From the NCBI GenBank assembly GCA_963556255.1, contig OY744605.1, forward strand, positions 63,883,916 to 63,947,915: a stretch of DNA of 64,000 nt, in the 5' to 3' direction. Made by a program: the position numbers and the translations under genes. The notes beneath the pieces are model-generated. The model did not search any database and was not told where the DNA came from. It was given only the letters and a program-made list of their open reading frames with translations. Source of the stretch: Allolobophora icterica (lineage: Eukaryota; Annelida; Clitellata; Crassiclitellata; Lumbricidae). Shown here piece by piece: positions 1 through 12,394 of the stretch (within the stretch, counting starts at the first letter, position 1; every line of letters starts with the position of its first letter).

Positions 1-136
1 TCGGTGACGTTTAGAGAATGATGAGAAATATTGAAAAAAATTTTCAATATTTGACGACGACGTCGATGATGATGATAACAACGACAATAATGGACGTTGG
101 AGGGCAAAACATTAACCCAGGAACAGGGCAGGATGA

Positions 137-1681
137 TTATCCATTCGGCAGCTGTGCCCCATAGTGCCCACTCAGCAGATTGGTGGCCAGCGCGATGGGC
201 TCTACACTGCAAAAAATTATTTAATTTTGTCTGCTAGTGACATATTAACAGTGGCAAGCCACACAATGTATGCTAACCAAAACCTGCTTTAGGAATGCAT
301 CATATTCCAGTTTAGCATGGCATTTATTAATTTATCAATTTATTGATAATTATTATCTTCACCATTATCACTCATTATTATTGTTATAATTATTATTACT
401 ATTATTATTTTATTAAATATTAATTTATTATTATTGTTAACTGTTATCACCATTATTATGATTATTATTTTACATAATTATGTTGGTGCTACATGCCATC
501 ATTCTTTCATTATGAATTTCATTTGAGCATCATCAACAACCATGCAAATCTGGAAGAATTAACTTACCATTCCACCAGTTAATAAGTGCATCTTGCCACT
601 CAGTCCACCATTCGACCTGCTTTTCACCGATCACGTCTTCAGGGCTACAACACATTGAAAATTCCGATATTTAGTCAAATTCACCAGACTTTAATGTGGA
701 GAGATCGATCGTCGCTGAATAAGCTGGTACCTCTGATACAGCGTCTGTGTCGCTGAAATATTTAGAGTATTTACATTATATTGGATAACATTAACATTAT
801 GTACATATTACATGACAGTTCAGAAATCGACATAGGCCCTAAGTGATTCTATATTTAATAAGCTACCCACACAGTAGGCTTACGATGTTCATTTCTAATG
901 CCCTAACAGAAAAGGCATCAGCATCATCATCAATCATCATCGTCGTCGTCGTCGTCATCATCATCATCATCATCATTCTAGCGGAATGTACACAAAATTA
1001 TTACACAACAGTGAATTCTGTCATGCTGCACACACTAATTAGGTTGGTAGCCTATGGTAGGCCTACATTTAATAATCATATACCATACAGTATTGTAGTT
1101 TGGGGCTGGAATTCAGCAACGAACAGCTAAATGGGCTATACGTAGACAACGTCCGACGGTCCGCGGACACACCCCTGCTTTACGTCTAAAACATTGAAGT
1201 CTAAAATATCTAAGCTTATATATAGGCTAAGTAATTATAACAAATCGCGGGCTCGTTGCTTTGGAGTAAGTCAAAGTCATAATTAGCCTATGCGAGCCGC
1301 ACATCTAGAGTGTCGACCATTTCGATGCCTTAGCCTGTCTTGTAATGTAAGCTTACCATACATGTAAGTGGCGATTATTTTGCTTGTATAGTAGTTGAAG
1401 ACAGCGGATGGCGCCAGGCGCGTACTGACAACAAGCGTCAGCGTTTTTGTTCGTTACTTTTAAAAATGCGCTATATTAAATGTCCTGAGCATACTTACTG
1501 TACAAAAACGAGTAGCCTAATAAATACCAACCTGTCAGGTGCGTTGTCTTTCCACGAGATAAAGCCACAAAGCGTGAAAGAATTATTGTTACAATACAAT
1601 ATCTGACCCACATCCAGAAAACATCTCTGAAAGGCATTGTTGTGAATTTTATTTATGAAAATTTCAAAAGCGATTTCGATA
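137..1681 (-). CDS. 3'-terminal exons of an unrecognised protein gene (partial)
   Basis: Three minus-strand exons join in phase. Exon 1532-1681 follows a pyrimidine-rich tract ending TAG, encodes 49 full codons (starting IEIAFEIF, ending SWKDNAPD), and ends at a weak donor (gttggt). Exon 568-644 encodes 25 codons (starting PEDVIGEKQVEWW, ending INWWN) and ends at a good donor (gtaagt). Exon 137-201 encodes the C terminus (PIALATNLLSGHYG through LPNG) and ends in TAA. The phases 2/1 and 1/2 match at both junctions, which is the main support. The tail is rich in tryptophan and acidic residues. No domain is recognised and no function is proposed. Upstream exons are not identified; they probably lie between 1.7 and 4.4 kb, interrupted by repeats. 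The first of the three exons is the least certain because of its donor. Confidence 0.55.
340..480. repeat. ATT/TTA-rich low-complexity tract in intron
   Basis: Imperfect TTA/ATT trinucleotide runs lie inside the intron between the last two exons of the minus-strand gene. No coding signal is seen. Confidence 0.7.
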
Positions 1682-2420
1682 CTATAAAAAAGCAGAAATA
1701 AGTGACGTCATCAAGGTTAGTGCCCTTTATTTTCTTACGTTCTCTTCAAGAAAAACGCAAAGTAGGACAAATCTGTGGTCTCTGTTATAAGCTTGGTTAC
1801 TTGGCAACATTGATATGTATTAATAGTTACTCTTTATGCAAAGGACCGGAATCTCCTTATGTAAAGCCGTTGGACAAGTTATCTCGTCCATGGGGTCATC
1901 AAGGACCTCCAGCGACAAAGGCGTAGAACTTCGTGTTTAGATAGCAAATGCATTGCACTTTCTGCGAAGAAAATCGACGAATAATTATTTTTTAATTAAT
2001 AAACAATTGCCTGTGCAGAGGAATTATATTTAATATGTGCTGTATTGTCTATTACAACTTATATGACATTTTATTCAATTTTAAAGCTAATTTTGCAGAA
2101 CTTTTGCAGTACGCAAAACATTCCACAATTGGACCCACACTCTCAATTCTTTAGACGTGCGTGTGTGTCGAATGTAACGGATGTTGATTACGGTTACACA
2201 ATCTGATGGTAAGTGTCCCAACGTGTTTAGCCAGGGCTGTTAGGCTTAGTCAGTTAGGCCTATTAACTCTGCTGCCAGTCTGTCTGACCTAAAGGCTTTG
2301 CATAGGCCTATAACCAAACCAACTGCAGTCCTCTTTGGGAGTCAACAGCGTGTAGGCCTACCACAGTCCTCCACAAGGGGGATTTAGCAAAGTTCTTGCA
2401 GTCTCTGGATGACTGCTTGG

Positions 2421-2603
2421 CAGGGACGTAGCTAGCGTTGGGCTTGGGGGCTTAAGCCCCCCCCAAACGAAGTTGAAGCCCCCCAAACAAGTCAAGCCGT
2501 TGTATGCTTACAGCTAAAATTCGTATGAATTACTGTATAAATGTTGCCATGTTCAAGGCTTAAGCCCCCCCCCCCCAAACGAAAAGTCCTAGTTACGTTG
2601 CTG
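2421..2603. mobile_element. Short TIR element (hAT-type MITE) with 8-bp target duplication
   Basis: The element starts CAGGGACGTAGCTAG and ends with the inverse of CAGCAACGTAACTAG. The flanks carry the same 8 bp, ctgcttgg, at 2413-2420 and 2604-2611. The 183-bp interior is C-rich, with repeated AAGCCCCCC blocks, and has no ORF. Eight-bp duplications and CAG termini fit hAT superfamily non-autonomous elements. Confidence 0.75.
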
Positions 2604-2801
2604 CTGCTTGGTACAGTTTTACTGACCACTGAAGAATGCACAATCTCTTGACAGTTTTGTCAACATATATTTAGGTAAAATTAACTTCATTATTGCTTGT
2701 CACATTATGGCCGTTTCTAAAAAAAACCTTAGTATTGGGGTTGAAGTATTTATGACTGCAATCCAGAAACACGGTATAGGCTCCCTACATTTTAATTTTT
2801 A

Positions 2802-3160
<359 letters not shown>

Positions 3161-3369
3161 TGTCCAGTTTCGCAGGCGCCGGAAAAATTTATTTTTGTCA
3201 GTGAAGACACTGAGATCCGGGTCGGGAACGACTCTGATTATGAGTGGCGCTATATAAATTCTCGATTAAAATTACAATTACTAGGAATGCAGCGCAACGC
3301 GCTCTCGTGCAAGCCGTGTCTTGTTAAAGCGCGCTATAAATCTTAGTTATATTGTATTGTAGCTACTGT

Positions 3370-3500
3370 AGATCAGAGGCGCATCCAGGATTTTTATACG
3401 CACAACAGGCATGAGAGTCCATGGGCGGCGATTCCGGGGGATCGAGGGGGACAAGACCCCCACGTTTAGCAGTGGGGGGGGGGGCACAGTAGGCCCTATA
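3370..3500. mobile_element. Possible degraded MITE fragment
   Basis: A segment starting CAGAGGCGCATCCAGGATTT and running into G- and C-rich tracts has the style of hAT-type MITE ends seen elsewhere in the window. I cannot identify a matching second end or a target duplication. Confidence 0.25.
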
Positions 3501-4099
3501 CAGTTGTCCACCGAAATTGTGAAGAAATACCAGAAAAGGGTAAAATTAATAAGCTTAAATTATTATCGCGCGTGAGCGCGAAAAGTTTTTTATCCCTTTT
3601 TTGACCAGATCCGTTCTAAAGTGTCCTGTGTCTCCCAACCTGTTTGAACTAGATTCGTTCTCTATTCAAATCGCTATGACCTCGTATGGTTTGGAAAATT
3701 AAAGATCACGTAGATGCCCGCAAGGCTTGAATGTAGGTTTAATAATGATCGAGGATATCTTATTTGAAGAATAAATAAATCACATAATTATTAGCTTTAT
3801 GTAAGTACTGTTGTTCTGTTCGGTACGTTTATTTATAACACTTTAACGTTGTTAAATTAATTAAATTTAAATATTATTTAATACAACATCCCTTCTACTT
3901 TCATAAATTACTTTCATAAATTACTTTCCCTTTGACGCAATTGATATTAAGGGTTAGGTCTACTTGAAGAACGAGCGATCGTCGGACATGGTCTTTTTTT
4001 AGCGCAATAGCCACACAGTAGGCCTACGTAGTATGGAAGAAAATATAGTGTCCTCTGTTCTAGGCCTACATAGGCTACATAATAGGCCTATTCACTGTC

Positions 4100-4900
4100 A
4101 TATAGATGGACAGCAACCTGCCAGACCTGGGTCGATTAAAAGCTGTCCTCTGCGGGACGTCACAGAGGTGTCGCGTTTCACACCCGGCGACCGCGGAAGT
4201 GGCAGAGTTGGATTCCGAGATGGTGGTGCCTCCCTTCGTTGGGAGTCAGTACTATGAGCAGCAGAGCAGGGATAGTAGCCTACGGAACGCTTTCTTGACG
4301 TCGGAAGTGGCAGTGGTCGATGCTGGTGGCGCAAAATGTAGAACTGGGCTGGGAAGTTATTGAGCCCGGGAGTTATGTCCGTACCCCGATGGCCACAGCC
4401 CACAGTGCATTTTTATTTTTATTTTTAAACCAGACTCTGACAGTCGCGTTCGTTGGGTCCAGATTGTCATAAAAGACTACCTTGCAGTTGCCACCATTGG
4501 CGCGATTCGCGCCCGTTATGGACCCGATTAACGTGGTAAGTGGTATTTGGTTAATTTAACTCTCCTACCCTGATCCATCTGATCCTCTGCCTTCCATGAT
4601 CCATGATCCTCTGCCTTCCAAGCCTTCTCGTACTCAACGAAACCCGCCGCAACAGCTGCTCTGCCTCTCCCTGGTCTCTGCAATCGGACTCGAACCACCA
4701 ATGGACATCGATCTCTGGACAACCCCTCAGATCATGCATCGCAGCGCTCGTGAATAAGCTGGTGCTTTTCGCTTAGCTTTACAGTGGCGCTTTGGAGAAT
4801 TGGAGATTACGATTACGAACTAATATAGCTGGGGAAAACTATGTCATTAATCGAACGTTAACAAATACTACAAATACTCGTAACACTAGCCGCGTATTTT
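4100..4900. promoter_or_regulatory. Putative bidirectional promoter region
   Basis: This interval has more CpG than its AT-rich surroundings and contains several GACGTC/TGACGT (CRE-like) words, for example near 4157 and 4296. It lies between the minus-strand gene ending at 137 and the plus-strand gene starting at 5027, so it could drive both. Short overlapping ORFs on both strands here show no family resemblance. A possible 5' mini-exon (ATG at about 4519, donor gtaagt about 4537) exists but is unproven. Confidence 0.35.
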
Positions 4901-5026
4901 CCGCCCACCTATGTAGGCCTTATTTAAAATGTAGACTTCAAAACAACATTTTGCTTTTAGGTGCAAAATTGTTGTTGCGGACAATAATAGCTTCAATCCA
5001 CTGAATGTTCGATTTTCTTCTTTAAT

Positions 5027-8000
5027 ATGGCTGGTGTTGGTGATAAGGTGCAGAAAGTTCTCAGTAAACTGCAGTGGATGAAGGATGAGAGCATTTGGCC
5101 AAATGGTCTTCGGTATTTGTGGACAGACGCTCATGGGATCTGCGCTCTGGTCAGCCTGTACCAGCACCAGAAGGTCCGTTCCTTTGGACCATTTCAAGTG
5201 GGGCTGTTATTTATAAAGGAATAACTTACGCGTTTACCCAATATCTACTAAATAAGTGATTATCTAGGTCAAATCAAATCAAATATTCGTTTATTGCCGA
5301 AATTCGTGTCTGCACAAACGGGACAGGATTATACGGTTTTTAAAAACAGAGTCAGCAATAAATTGTAATTAAATGGGGCCTCGATTTGATAACAGAGGCT
5401 GTGACGGTTCATAAATGTTTCTGTAAAGCATGCGGGATATAAAGTTTGTATCATTCTTTCTGGGCAATGTGAAATTGTGAGTGCGCAACCGAAGATTATG
5501 AGAGATGTTACTGTCAGCAGGGAAGTAGGGTCACAGAACATGGCTAGGATCAGCTTGGATGCATCGAATAGGCGTTCATCTGCCTGTCTGGCCAGTTCTG
5601 AAGCGCTTTCAATGGATGAGGAAAGTAGGCCAGTTCGGTGCATATTCCTCAGTAGCTACTCGATCCTCTCCCTGTCTCCCGCCCGGGTGTAGCCCCACCA
5701 GGCCGAGGATGCATACATTGGGGAGGCTATAGTGGTGGCCCCAGCTATTTCCTGTTAGATGTTAGGCAAAGATCCGTGGGACCAGAGAACTCGGAGTGCA
5801 TGGAGTGAAGAAGAGGATGTAGATAGGACCCCATCTTGATGAGGCCCCATCCTGAGGTCAGAGCAGATGGCAATGCCTAGGACTTGCAGGGAATCGACAC
5901 GGGTAGCTCTGGAATAATTAGGGGCGTAGGGGATTACTATCCTTCTGGTGGAGGTAATTAATTTACGGGTTTTGTGGGGTTGAGGCGAAGATTGTTACTA
6001 CATGTCCAGAGGTTATGTGAGCAAATTCCTCCTGGGCGGTACCTGTGTTAGAAGACCTATAAGAAGGTTTCATGACTTACAGACAGTTCAGATGTTAATT
6101 CAGAACTTAGTACTCGAATATAATGTTTCCAAGGTTTTATATAATTGTGTGATGCTAAATTAATGTTTGCTAACTTTGTTAACTTGATACAGGACGAGAA
6201 GTACTTGGACGCTGCAGAGGATGTTGTGAAGGAGGTCTATCGAGTTCTTGGACGTAAGCGAGGTCTGCGAATAGGTGAGGAACCTGATCGCGATGGCCAG
6301 TACTTCCACTATCTGACAAAGTGGATCTTTGCCCTCAATCAGCTGGGAAAGTGAGTTTTAACCTGAAAAGTCACATTACCATAGCCACTAATAGGGTTCC
6401 CACCCTTATTGCAATGAAATATTTCTTTGTTCATTTGAAATTTTCATGTTGATATCACAGCAGAAGGATTGTAGGATGAGGCATCACAAACTTCTGACAT
6501 AGTGCTAAGTAAATCGGCTTCAGGTATGCGGATCCCTTCATTGAAAGTTGGATCTGAGGAGGGCATTCTGGCGACCCTCTGCATCTGGGTTTTGGGCCTA
6601 GCCACTGGGTACAACTGTCACTGTAAGTTGAAAATTCAGTGCTTGGGATTCAAAACTTGTTGTGAAAAGATTTTTTAACGAACTGTTTGTCTAGCTTTTG
6701 TAGTGCGCAAGCCTGAAAACTGTTTGGCTGTGCAGCCATGCAGCTTAGAGGAATTGAATTGCCACCAAAGTGGTTAAGGTTAGCATGAGGACTTTGCATT
6801 TTATCATCAATGCCTGCTAAACATGAGTAAGACAGTTATCAAAACTAAAGAGATAATAAAAAATCTGGCAAACTGAACTAGGTCATCAAGAATCTTCTTG
6901 TCCCACCCTTTTGTAAGTGTAGGCTTTATAAATATCCCAAGTATGTCCCTGAAAGCCCACTAAACAGAAGTATTCAGAGTAACACGGCAGAGCTGTTCAG
7001 ACACTGTGAGGCTTGACTGTGCCTAGCAGAGATGGTTTATTAGTTGTGACTTCCAATTTTAAGCTAAGATTAGAATGCCTATCTACACCAGGTGAATACT
7101 TTAATGCTGCTTAATTACTGTTGCTAGATTTAAAGTTTAAATAGATGCCTTATTTTTGTGTCAGAATTAAACCAGAGTACCACGAGAAGGCCGTGAATTT
7201 GGTGAAAGATATTCACAGATCATTTGTGATACCCGGAGTTGGTGTCCACTGGAAAATGTTGGAAGATCTGTCTGAACCATACCCTGTAAGAAACAATGAT
7301 GTTCTAACAAAAGCATTACTGGAAAGAAATAGATTCAGTATGTCATTGTATTCATCTTCAGTGGCTTAGCTAAGAGCGGACGAATGGTGCATTCCCCAGG
7401 GTGGATGCTAGAGGTAGACAAGACTCAGGTCATAGCTCTCTTCAGATTCTACTGATTTTGCCAATCTCAGCAGTGTCTTGTGAACGTTATTTCAGAAAAA
7501 TGGAACTTATCAAATCATTCGAAAATATGACAGTGTTGCAAGACAGACTAGAAACCTTGCTGCTCTTTCCACTGATAATGGAGTTACCACTTTCATTGAT
7601 TTTTGGCAATTTTCTCAAAGACTACAGCTACAAAGGCTGGAATAGTTTTGTTTTGGGTTTGTATTAAGTGTCATAGTAGTATGTCGCCAATTAATGTTCA
7701 GTGCATTGACGTTTCTCTGAATTGATGTATATCATTTAGATGCTAAAGTTCTGTTGAGGGGCTTCGGTGCCAAAATACCTAGCTATGGCATTGTGTCTGC
7801 ACCATTAATTGGTGTTTCGACAGTGTTTCGACTGACAGCTCTTAAGATGCTATGAGTTATACTGTAATTAATCAAGTTCATTTTTGTGTGAATGCAAATG
7901 AATTGTGATAGAGCATGGTTGGATCCCAAGGTTCACAGAACTGCCCCGGTAAGTTAAAATTGTAGAGTACTCCATTGTTGTGGCTGGACTGCGAGCGCTC

Positions 8001-9762
8001 CTGAGTAAACAGCCTTGAAGGGTGATATATAAATGTTCCTTAATAATAATAATAACAAGGGGTGCACAATAATCTAGTGGTTAGTGTGCTTGACTGTCAA
8101 CTGAGAGGTCGGGATTTAAACCACGCCAGGCCATAAATTTGTTTAGAGATTTCTGCTCCATCTGCATCCCCTAACCAACTCGGCTCTAATGAGTACACTG
8201 ACCATTCACTGTCGGCGGCAAGATTAGATGGCAAAGGAGGAGACTGGTCACCCACTCATACACCGAGTCTAAGAAAATGAAGATGCTAACAGTTCATACC
8301 CATGGTTGCCTCTCATGCTAGCTTAAGGCATGGCTCTTCTACTTCTTCGTCGTTGTAACACTAGTTACTCAACTGCATTGTAACAGTACTTGCTTTAACT
8401 GCCATAGGTTGATTTACGGTAAGGTAGTGAGATTTTATTTTACCCGAACACACATTCACGGCCAATTAAGGCTTCGTATGTTTACTTACTTTGTTAGTGG
8501 CCACCATTGTGTTTTTTGCCTACTTTGGATGATTGCTGTCTCATGCAATGAGCATTGTACTTTGGTGGCTGATTTTGTTGTTGCCTTGCTAGGGTTATGG
8601 TTTGGGTGGACTTGATTATTATGATGGCTACGTTCAGTACAAGCTCCTTGATCCATCTGCTCTGTCTGAAGAAATCGGCCAAATGTCAAACCTTGTGCAG
8701 AAAGATTACAAGCACTTCAGCTGCACGCAGGTATGCCACATCTTGTATTATTTCTATTTTAACCTCAGGTTGGCATGATCGTTCACAATTTACGAGAACT
8801 CTGGAGATCAGGGAAAGTGTTGGAGTTGCTAGGACTCATTATGTTTTAATATCAGTAGTGTTTATTTTATTGTAGAAGAAAAATTAGTATGTGAGGACAT
8901 CTAATAGTTAGGCATAATAGAATAATGATAAAGTTTTGTTTGTTTAGGATCTTGGTCTTGGCGAATCTCTTTGGTTAAGTCATTTCTTTCCAGATGAACC
9001 CTGGGCTAAGCTTGTGCGACAGAGGTAAAAAGCAAATTGAATTTCTACACAAATATTTATTAAAATTTTGAGATGAACTTTTAATGATCTTTTATTTTTA
9101 AGATGAATACTCTGTTTAAAGTAGTTTGCATGCTCATTAAAGCGTAAAGTATTTATTCTTAAAATTCAAATCTGAATTTCTACAAAAAATTTTATTAAAA
9201 TTTTAGATGAATTTATAATTTTCTTTTATTTTTTAGATGAATGCTGTGTTTAAAATAGTTTGCATGCTCATTAAAGAATAAAGTATTCTTAATAATGAGT
9301 ATCCCGAATACTGTATTATTAAGCCCAGTTAGCATTTCACCTCTGTATTTGGGATTAAAAACATGCATCATGAGAAAGCAACAATTTACTTTTGAGTCAT
9401 TGAACTCCCAAGGAAAGGTTGTTCAGCTACTGGCTGGTATTTGAGGTTGGTTTAAGAGGTTGATCCTTGTATTCTTTTTCTGCAGGTCAGAAGAGACTTT
9501 GTCAAAGATGTGGATCGATGCAGGCAGTGATGCCGGCTACTTCTGCCGCCATCCGCAACAGCGAAGTGTTAAGTTCGCTTTCACAAATTTTGGCGTCTCC
9601 TATGGACTGCAGAGCTATGGTCTTTGGCCGGAGAAAGTCGAGAAACTCAACCGATTCTTCGAGAGCTACAAATCCGGAGACGATTACGATCTAAAGAGCA
9701 TTACACATGTCATGCATCTGAACAGCATTTTCCCTGGTGTCCTGCTCGCGTCTCATGCATAG
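5027..9762 (+). CDS. Six-hairpin glycosidase-like protein (uncharacterised, bacterial-type family)
   Basis: Six exons join in phase to give 305 aa: 5027-5173, 6193-6350, 7165-7285, 8593-8730, 8948-9024 and 9486-9762 (stop TAG). Donors include gtgagt, gtaaga and gtatgc; the first (gtccgt) is weak. Motifs in order are LWTDAHG near residues 31-37, a GLRIGEE block at 73-79 followed by DRDGQYFHYL at 81-90, HWKMLEDLSEPYP ending exon 3, LGGLDYYDGYVQYKLL in exon 4, and DLGLGESLWLSHFFPDEPW in exon 5. The Trp/Tyr/Asp-rich helical pattern recalls uncharacterised (alpha/alpha)6-barrel proteins I know mainly from bacteria and fungi; substrate and catalytic residues are unknown. There is no signal peptide or membrane segment, so it is probably cytosolic. 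ATG 5027 fits the expected N terminus of the family. The family link is from memory and moderately sure; the exon structure is well supported. Confidence 0.8.
5266..6045 (-). mobile_element. CR1/L2-like LINE fragment, reverse transcriptase C-terminal part (dead)
   Basis: On the minus strand one frame reads SNNLRLNPTK-like, then VDSLQVLGIAICSDLRM, then LHALRVLWSHG, then MYASSAWWGYTRAGDRERIE, then an Ala/Glu/Arg-rich tail ending near 5329. This order (LNP-K, LGV-DL, YASPAWW) is typical of the C-terminal thumb region of CR1/L2-clade reverse transcriptases. At least three stops interrupt it, for instance after ERIE and after LPNI. The 3' end shows a GATTT-type short repeat tail near 5270. It is 5'-truncated and sits antisense in intron 1 of gene B. 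Confidence 0.7.
7420..7605 (+). pseudogene. hAT transposase C-terminal dimerisation domain relic
   Basis: The plus-strand reading frame contains LPISAVSCERYFRKMELIK followed by an MTVLQDRLETLLLF segment. This matches the hAT C-terminal dimerisation signature (LP.S.A.CER.FS..K.IK ... RL..L). Only this domain survives. No upstream transposase or matching terminal repeats are recognised. It lies in intron 3 of gene B, just after exon 3. Confidence 0.75.
8056..8350 (+). mobile_element. tRNA-derived SINE, full-length-like copy 1
   Basis: The head carries an A-box-like TCTAGTGGTTAGTGTGCTTG and a degraded B box (GGGATTTAAACC). The body contains GAGTACACTGACC and AAAATGAAGATGCTAAC. The 3' part ends GCTAGCTTAAGGCATGGCTCTTCT. 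It aligns by eye along its length with 30628-30925. It is in intron 3 of gene B. Confidence 0.8.
9036..9302 (+). repeat. Tandem duplication of about 130 bp in intron 5
   Basis: Two successive diverged copies share GAATTTCTACA, TTATTAAAATTTT, TTTTAGATGAAT and GTTTGCATGCTCATTAAAG in the same order. The first copy is about 9038-9170, the second about 9173-9300. No coding potential is seen. Confidence 0.8.
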
Positions 9763-11459
9763 TTCTGCATGAATTAACAGGAAATTTATGAATCCGCTTT
9801 TGCAAACCTGTCAAAAGGGCTGTGAACCTGTGAATATGCCGTGTGAATAGTTGTTAGTATTGCGAAGTTTGGTTCTGGCGGAGATATGTGTGCTATGGTT
9901 AATGTTGTTCAGTTCTAAACTTAAGACTTGTCTGTATTTCAACTTGCTTATCCACCACAGCCTGACTTCCCTGACGTATTGGATTTCGACCGGATTTCTT
10001 GAAGGGATTGTGATTTTGACTAAGTATTCACTTCTAAGTGGCCATATTTAACTAACTGGTGCATCGTGCATAATGGAAGTCACTGGATTGGTTGGGTATT
10101 GCAGATGTACTGTTTTTCAGAAGATCCTCAGAAATGCAGTCCTGCAATTGAAGGATTATTTATTTATTTATTTATTATGAACAGTTTTAACGCGCGCAAA
10201 GTCACACAGAGTTGTGAATCTGTTACTTGTAGTCAGGCCTCTTCTTATGACGTGAAACTGCTAATTTCCTTATACCATTGGGATTCAGACGTACAGTGCA
10301 GCACAGAATGAATGGCTTGTGACCATACTGACTAATGAACAGTTATTTCCAGTGTGATTCTTGGTGATTTATTTATTAAGTTTCTTCTTCTAAAAGGTGT
10401 GTTATTTGGTAAAATTTCTATTAGGTAGATCCACGATTTTACCTTGGGAAGAGGCAAAGTTTAAAGCTAGCAGAATGTTGAGTGTGCATGTCAGTGTGCT
10501 TGTATTTGAGGTATACATCCATTTCAGACCCCAAAAGATTGCATTGTGGACTCGATTTGATGCAGGCCAGTGAATAACCTGATATCCCTGATGCAGCTTT
10601 TGGCTTTTGTGTTGTACAGAGAAAATTCTGATATTTATGTTACATTACATAATTTACATTGTACATACCATCAACCCACTACATCTGTGTAATGTTTATT
10701 GTTAGTTACAAGTTTCGGCTTGTGACAATCATCTTTAAAACTATATGCAGCATTTATTGTCATTGTAATTTAATTGAGACTTCCCTTTACATTTGAACAT
10801 CTAGATCTAGTGTTATGTCTTGCCTGCTTGTGTTAAAAAGTCTTTCCAGTTTTTTAGTCAAAGTACCTAGTACCTACTTCAGACATTAATCTGATGAATT
10901 TGAGAGAGAACGCTTAAGAACAAGGCCATATTTTTCTAAGTTGGCATGGAATGTATTTGAGCTGAATGTAAATGTTGTTATGGAAATGGGTTTGCCACAA
11001 AACTCATTGCACCAAATTCGCATGATGTAGCGCTTTCTACAGTTTCAGGAAACCCATACTTTATCCCTGACACCCACCAAAAACAAGCAAGAACAGTCCT
11101 AGATAGTGTAGATGCAAAACTAACAATGTGCACATAAAGGATCTGATGCGGGTTGACAAGAAACTGAATAACAAAAACATTTTGAGTGCACGCACAAAAT
11201 TTGTATTCGCAGTTTTTGTAGTGTTGTACTGCACCTGCCCTTCCAGTATTTCCTTGGGACCCGTATGGGCTCTGTAGGAGGAATATGGGTCTTATATGGG
11301 CTCACTGTGGGCATACTGGCAGGGTATTGAGCAGTTAACATGATCGTTAACTGAACAGCTGACCTGATTGTTTGTTAACTGGCAGGATATTGAACAATTA
11401 ACATGTGTTGTTAACTGCTTTTAAATTTATCAGTGAATTGAACGAATATTTACTGTTTA
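9763..11459 (+). other. 3' UTR/intergenic sequence after gene B
   Basis: No conserved ORF is seen. The first several hundred bases are likely 3' UTR of gene B, but I cannot place a polyadenylation site with confidence. A short duplicated motif with TGTTAACTG occurs around 11330-11415. Confidence 0.4.
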
Positions 11460-11734
11460 CAGTGCGTCTCATTTGAGGCGAGCGATCGATTGCTCCCCTT
11501 AGTCACTCGCCTAGCAAAGGTACGGGCGAGCGATGTACCGCTCGCCTATCCGTCATCTAATCTTACGTCAGTGATAGGTTTCTGGGGAATGTTCATTCAT
11601 TCATTCGGAGATTTTATATAGCGCCTCTTCAAGAGACCTACTCAGACAAAGGAACTGAATTGAGATCGGCCTACAAGATGCAGTCTTGTTGTCCTCGAGA
11701 CCAAGGTCTTGGTCTCGAGTGCACTCGAGTTCGT

Positions 11735-11880
11735 TTTTAAAAGTCTTGGTCTTGGTCTTGGTCTTGAGGTTCAAGGTCTTGGTCTTGGTCTTGGTGTTGA
11801 GGTTCAAGGTCTTGGTCTTGGTCTTGGTCTTGAGGTTCAAAGTCTTGGTCTTGGTCTCGCAAGACCAAGACCAAGACCAG
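11735..11880 (+). repeat. GGTCTT-based minisatellite array 1
   Basis: The unit is several GGTCTT hexamers followed by GAGGTTCAA, repeated about three times with a period near 40 bp. The array ends in an inverted stretch (AAGACCAAGACCAAGACCAG), so it can fold back on itself. Confidence 0.9.
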
Positions 11881-12394
11881 CTGTCAATATGAACAGTCAT
11901 TTAACAGAACTTAAGAATTCTGTATCAAGCCTGCTTGCATCATACGACCAATATGATACAAGTCTTGTTGGTCTGGAAAACCCATTGGCAGCAGCAACAG
12001 TTATTCTGTATCAGACGGTATGATAAACCATGGGAAGATTTCCTTTTGCACTATATGTACATTTACATCCAGTGCTTGAAAAGCTTCTGTGTGTGTGTGT
12101 GTCAGCGACTTCAGCACCTGTACGTAGAACGTATTTTTTCACATGGCGGAATTTTTATGAGGCCCACCAGGCACGCCTTGGTCAGAAAATCCTGAGCGAA
12201 TTGGTTTTTATAAAATACAAAAGGCATTTGGTATAAAAGTTTGCATGAAGGACTTTTGAATACAAATTCGGATTTCTGTGCAGTTTGCATTTAAAGTTAA
12301 TTTGCTTGAATAAAATAAAAGACTCATGTTTTCATTAAAATAGCGAATATTCCGACTTGACGATTTTAGAAGTCTTGACCTGATTGCGATTTTT

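Noticed and set aside
4033..4403. Overlapping ORFs of 74-101 aa on both strands near 4.1-4.4 kb
   Set aside because: No family similarity, no convincing splice link to gene B or to the minus-strand gene; the open frames fit CpG-rich promoter sequence.
11686..12023. Leu/Val-repeat ORFs in the GGTCTT arrays
   Set aside because: Pure translation of the minisatellite; open on both strands.
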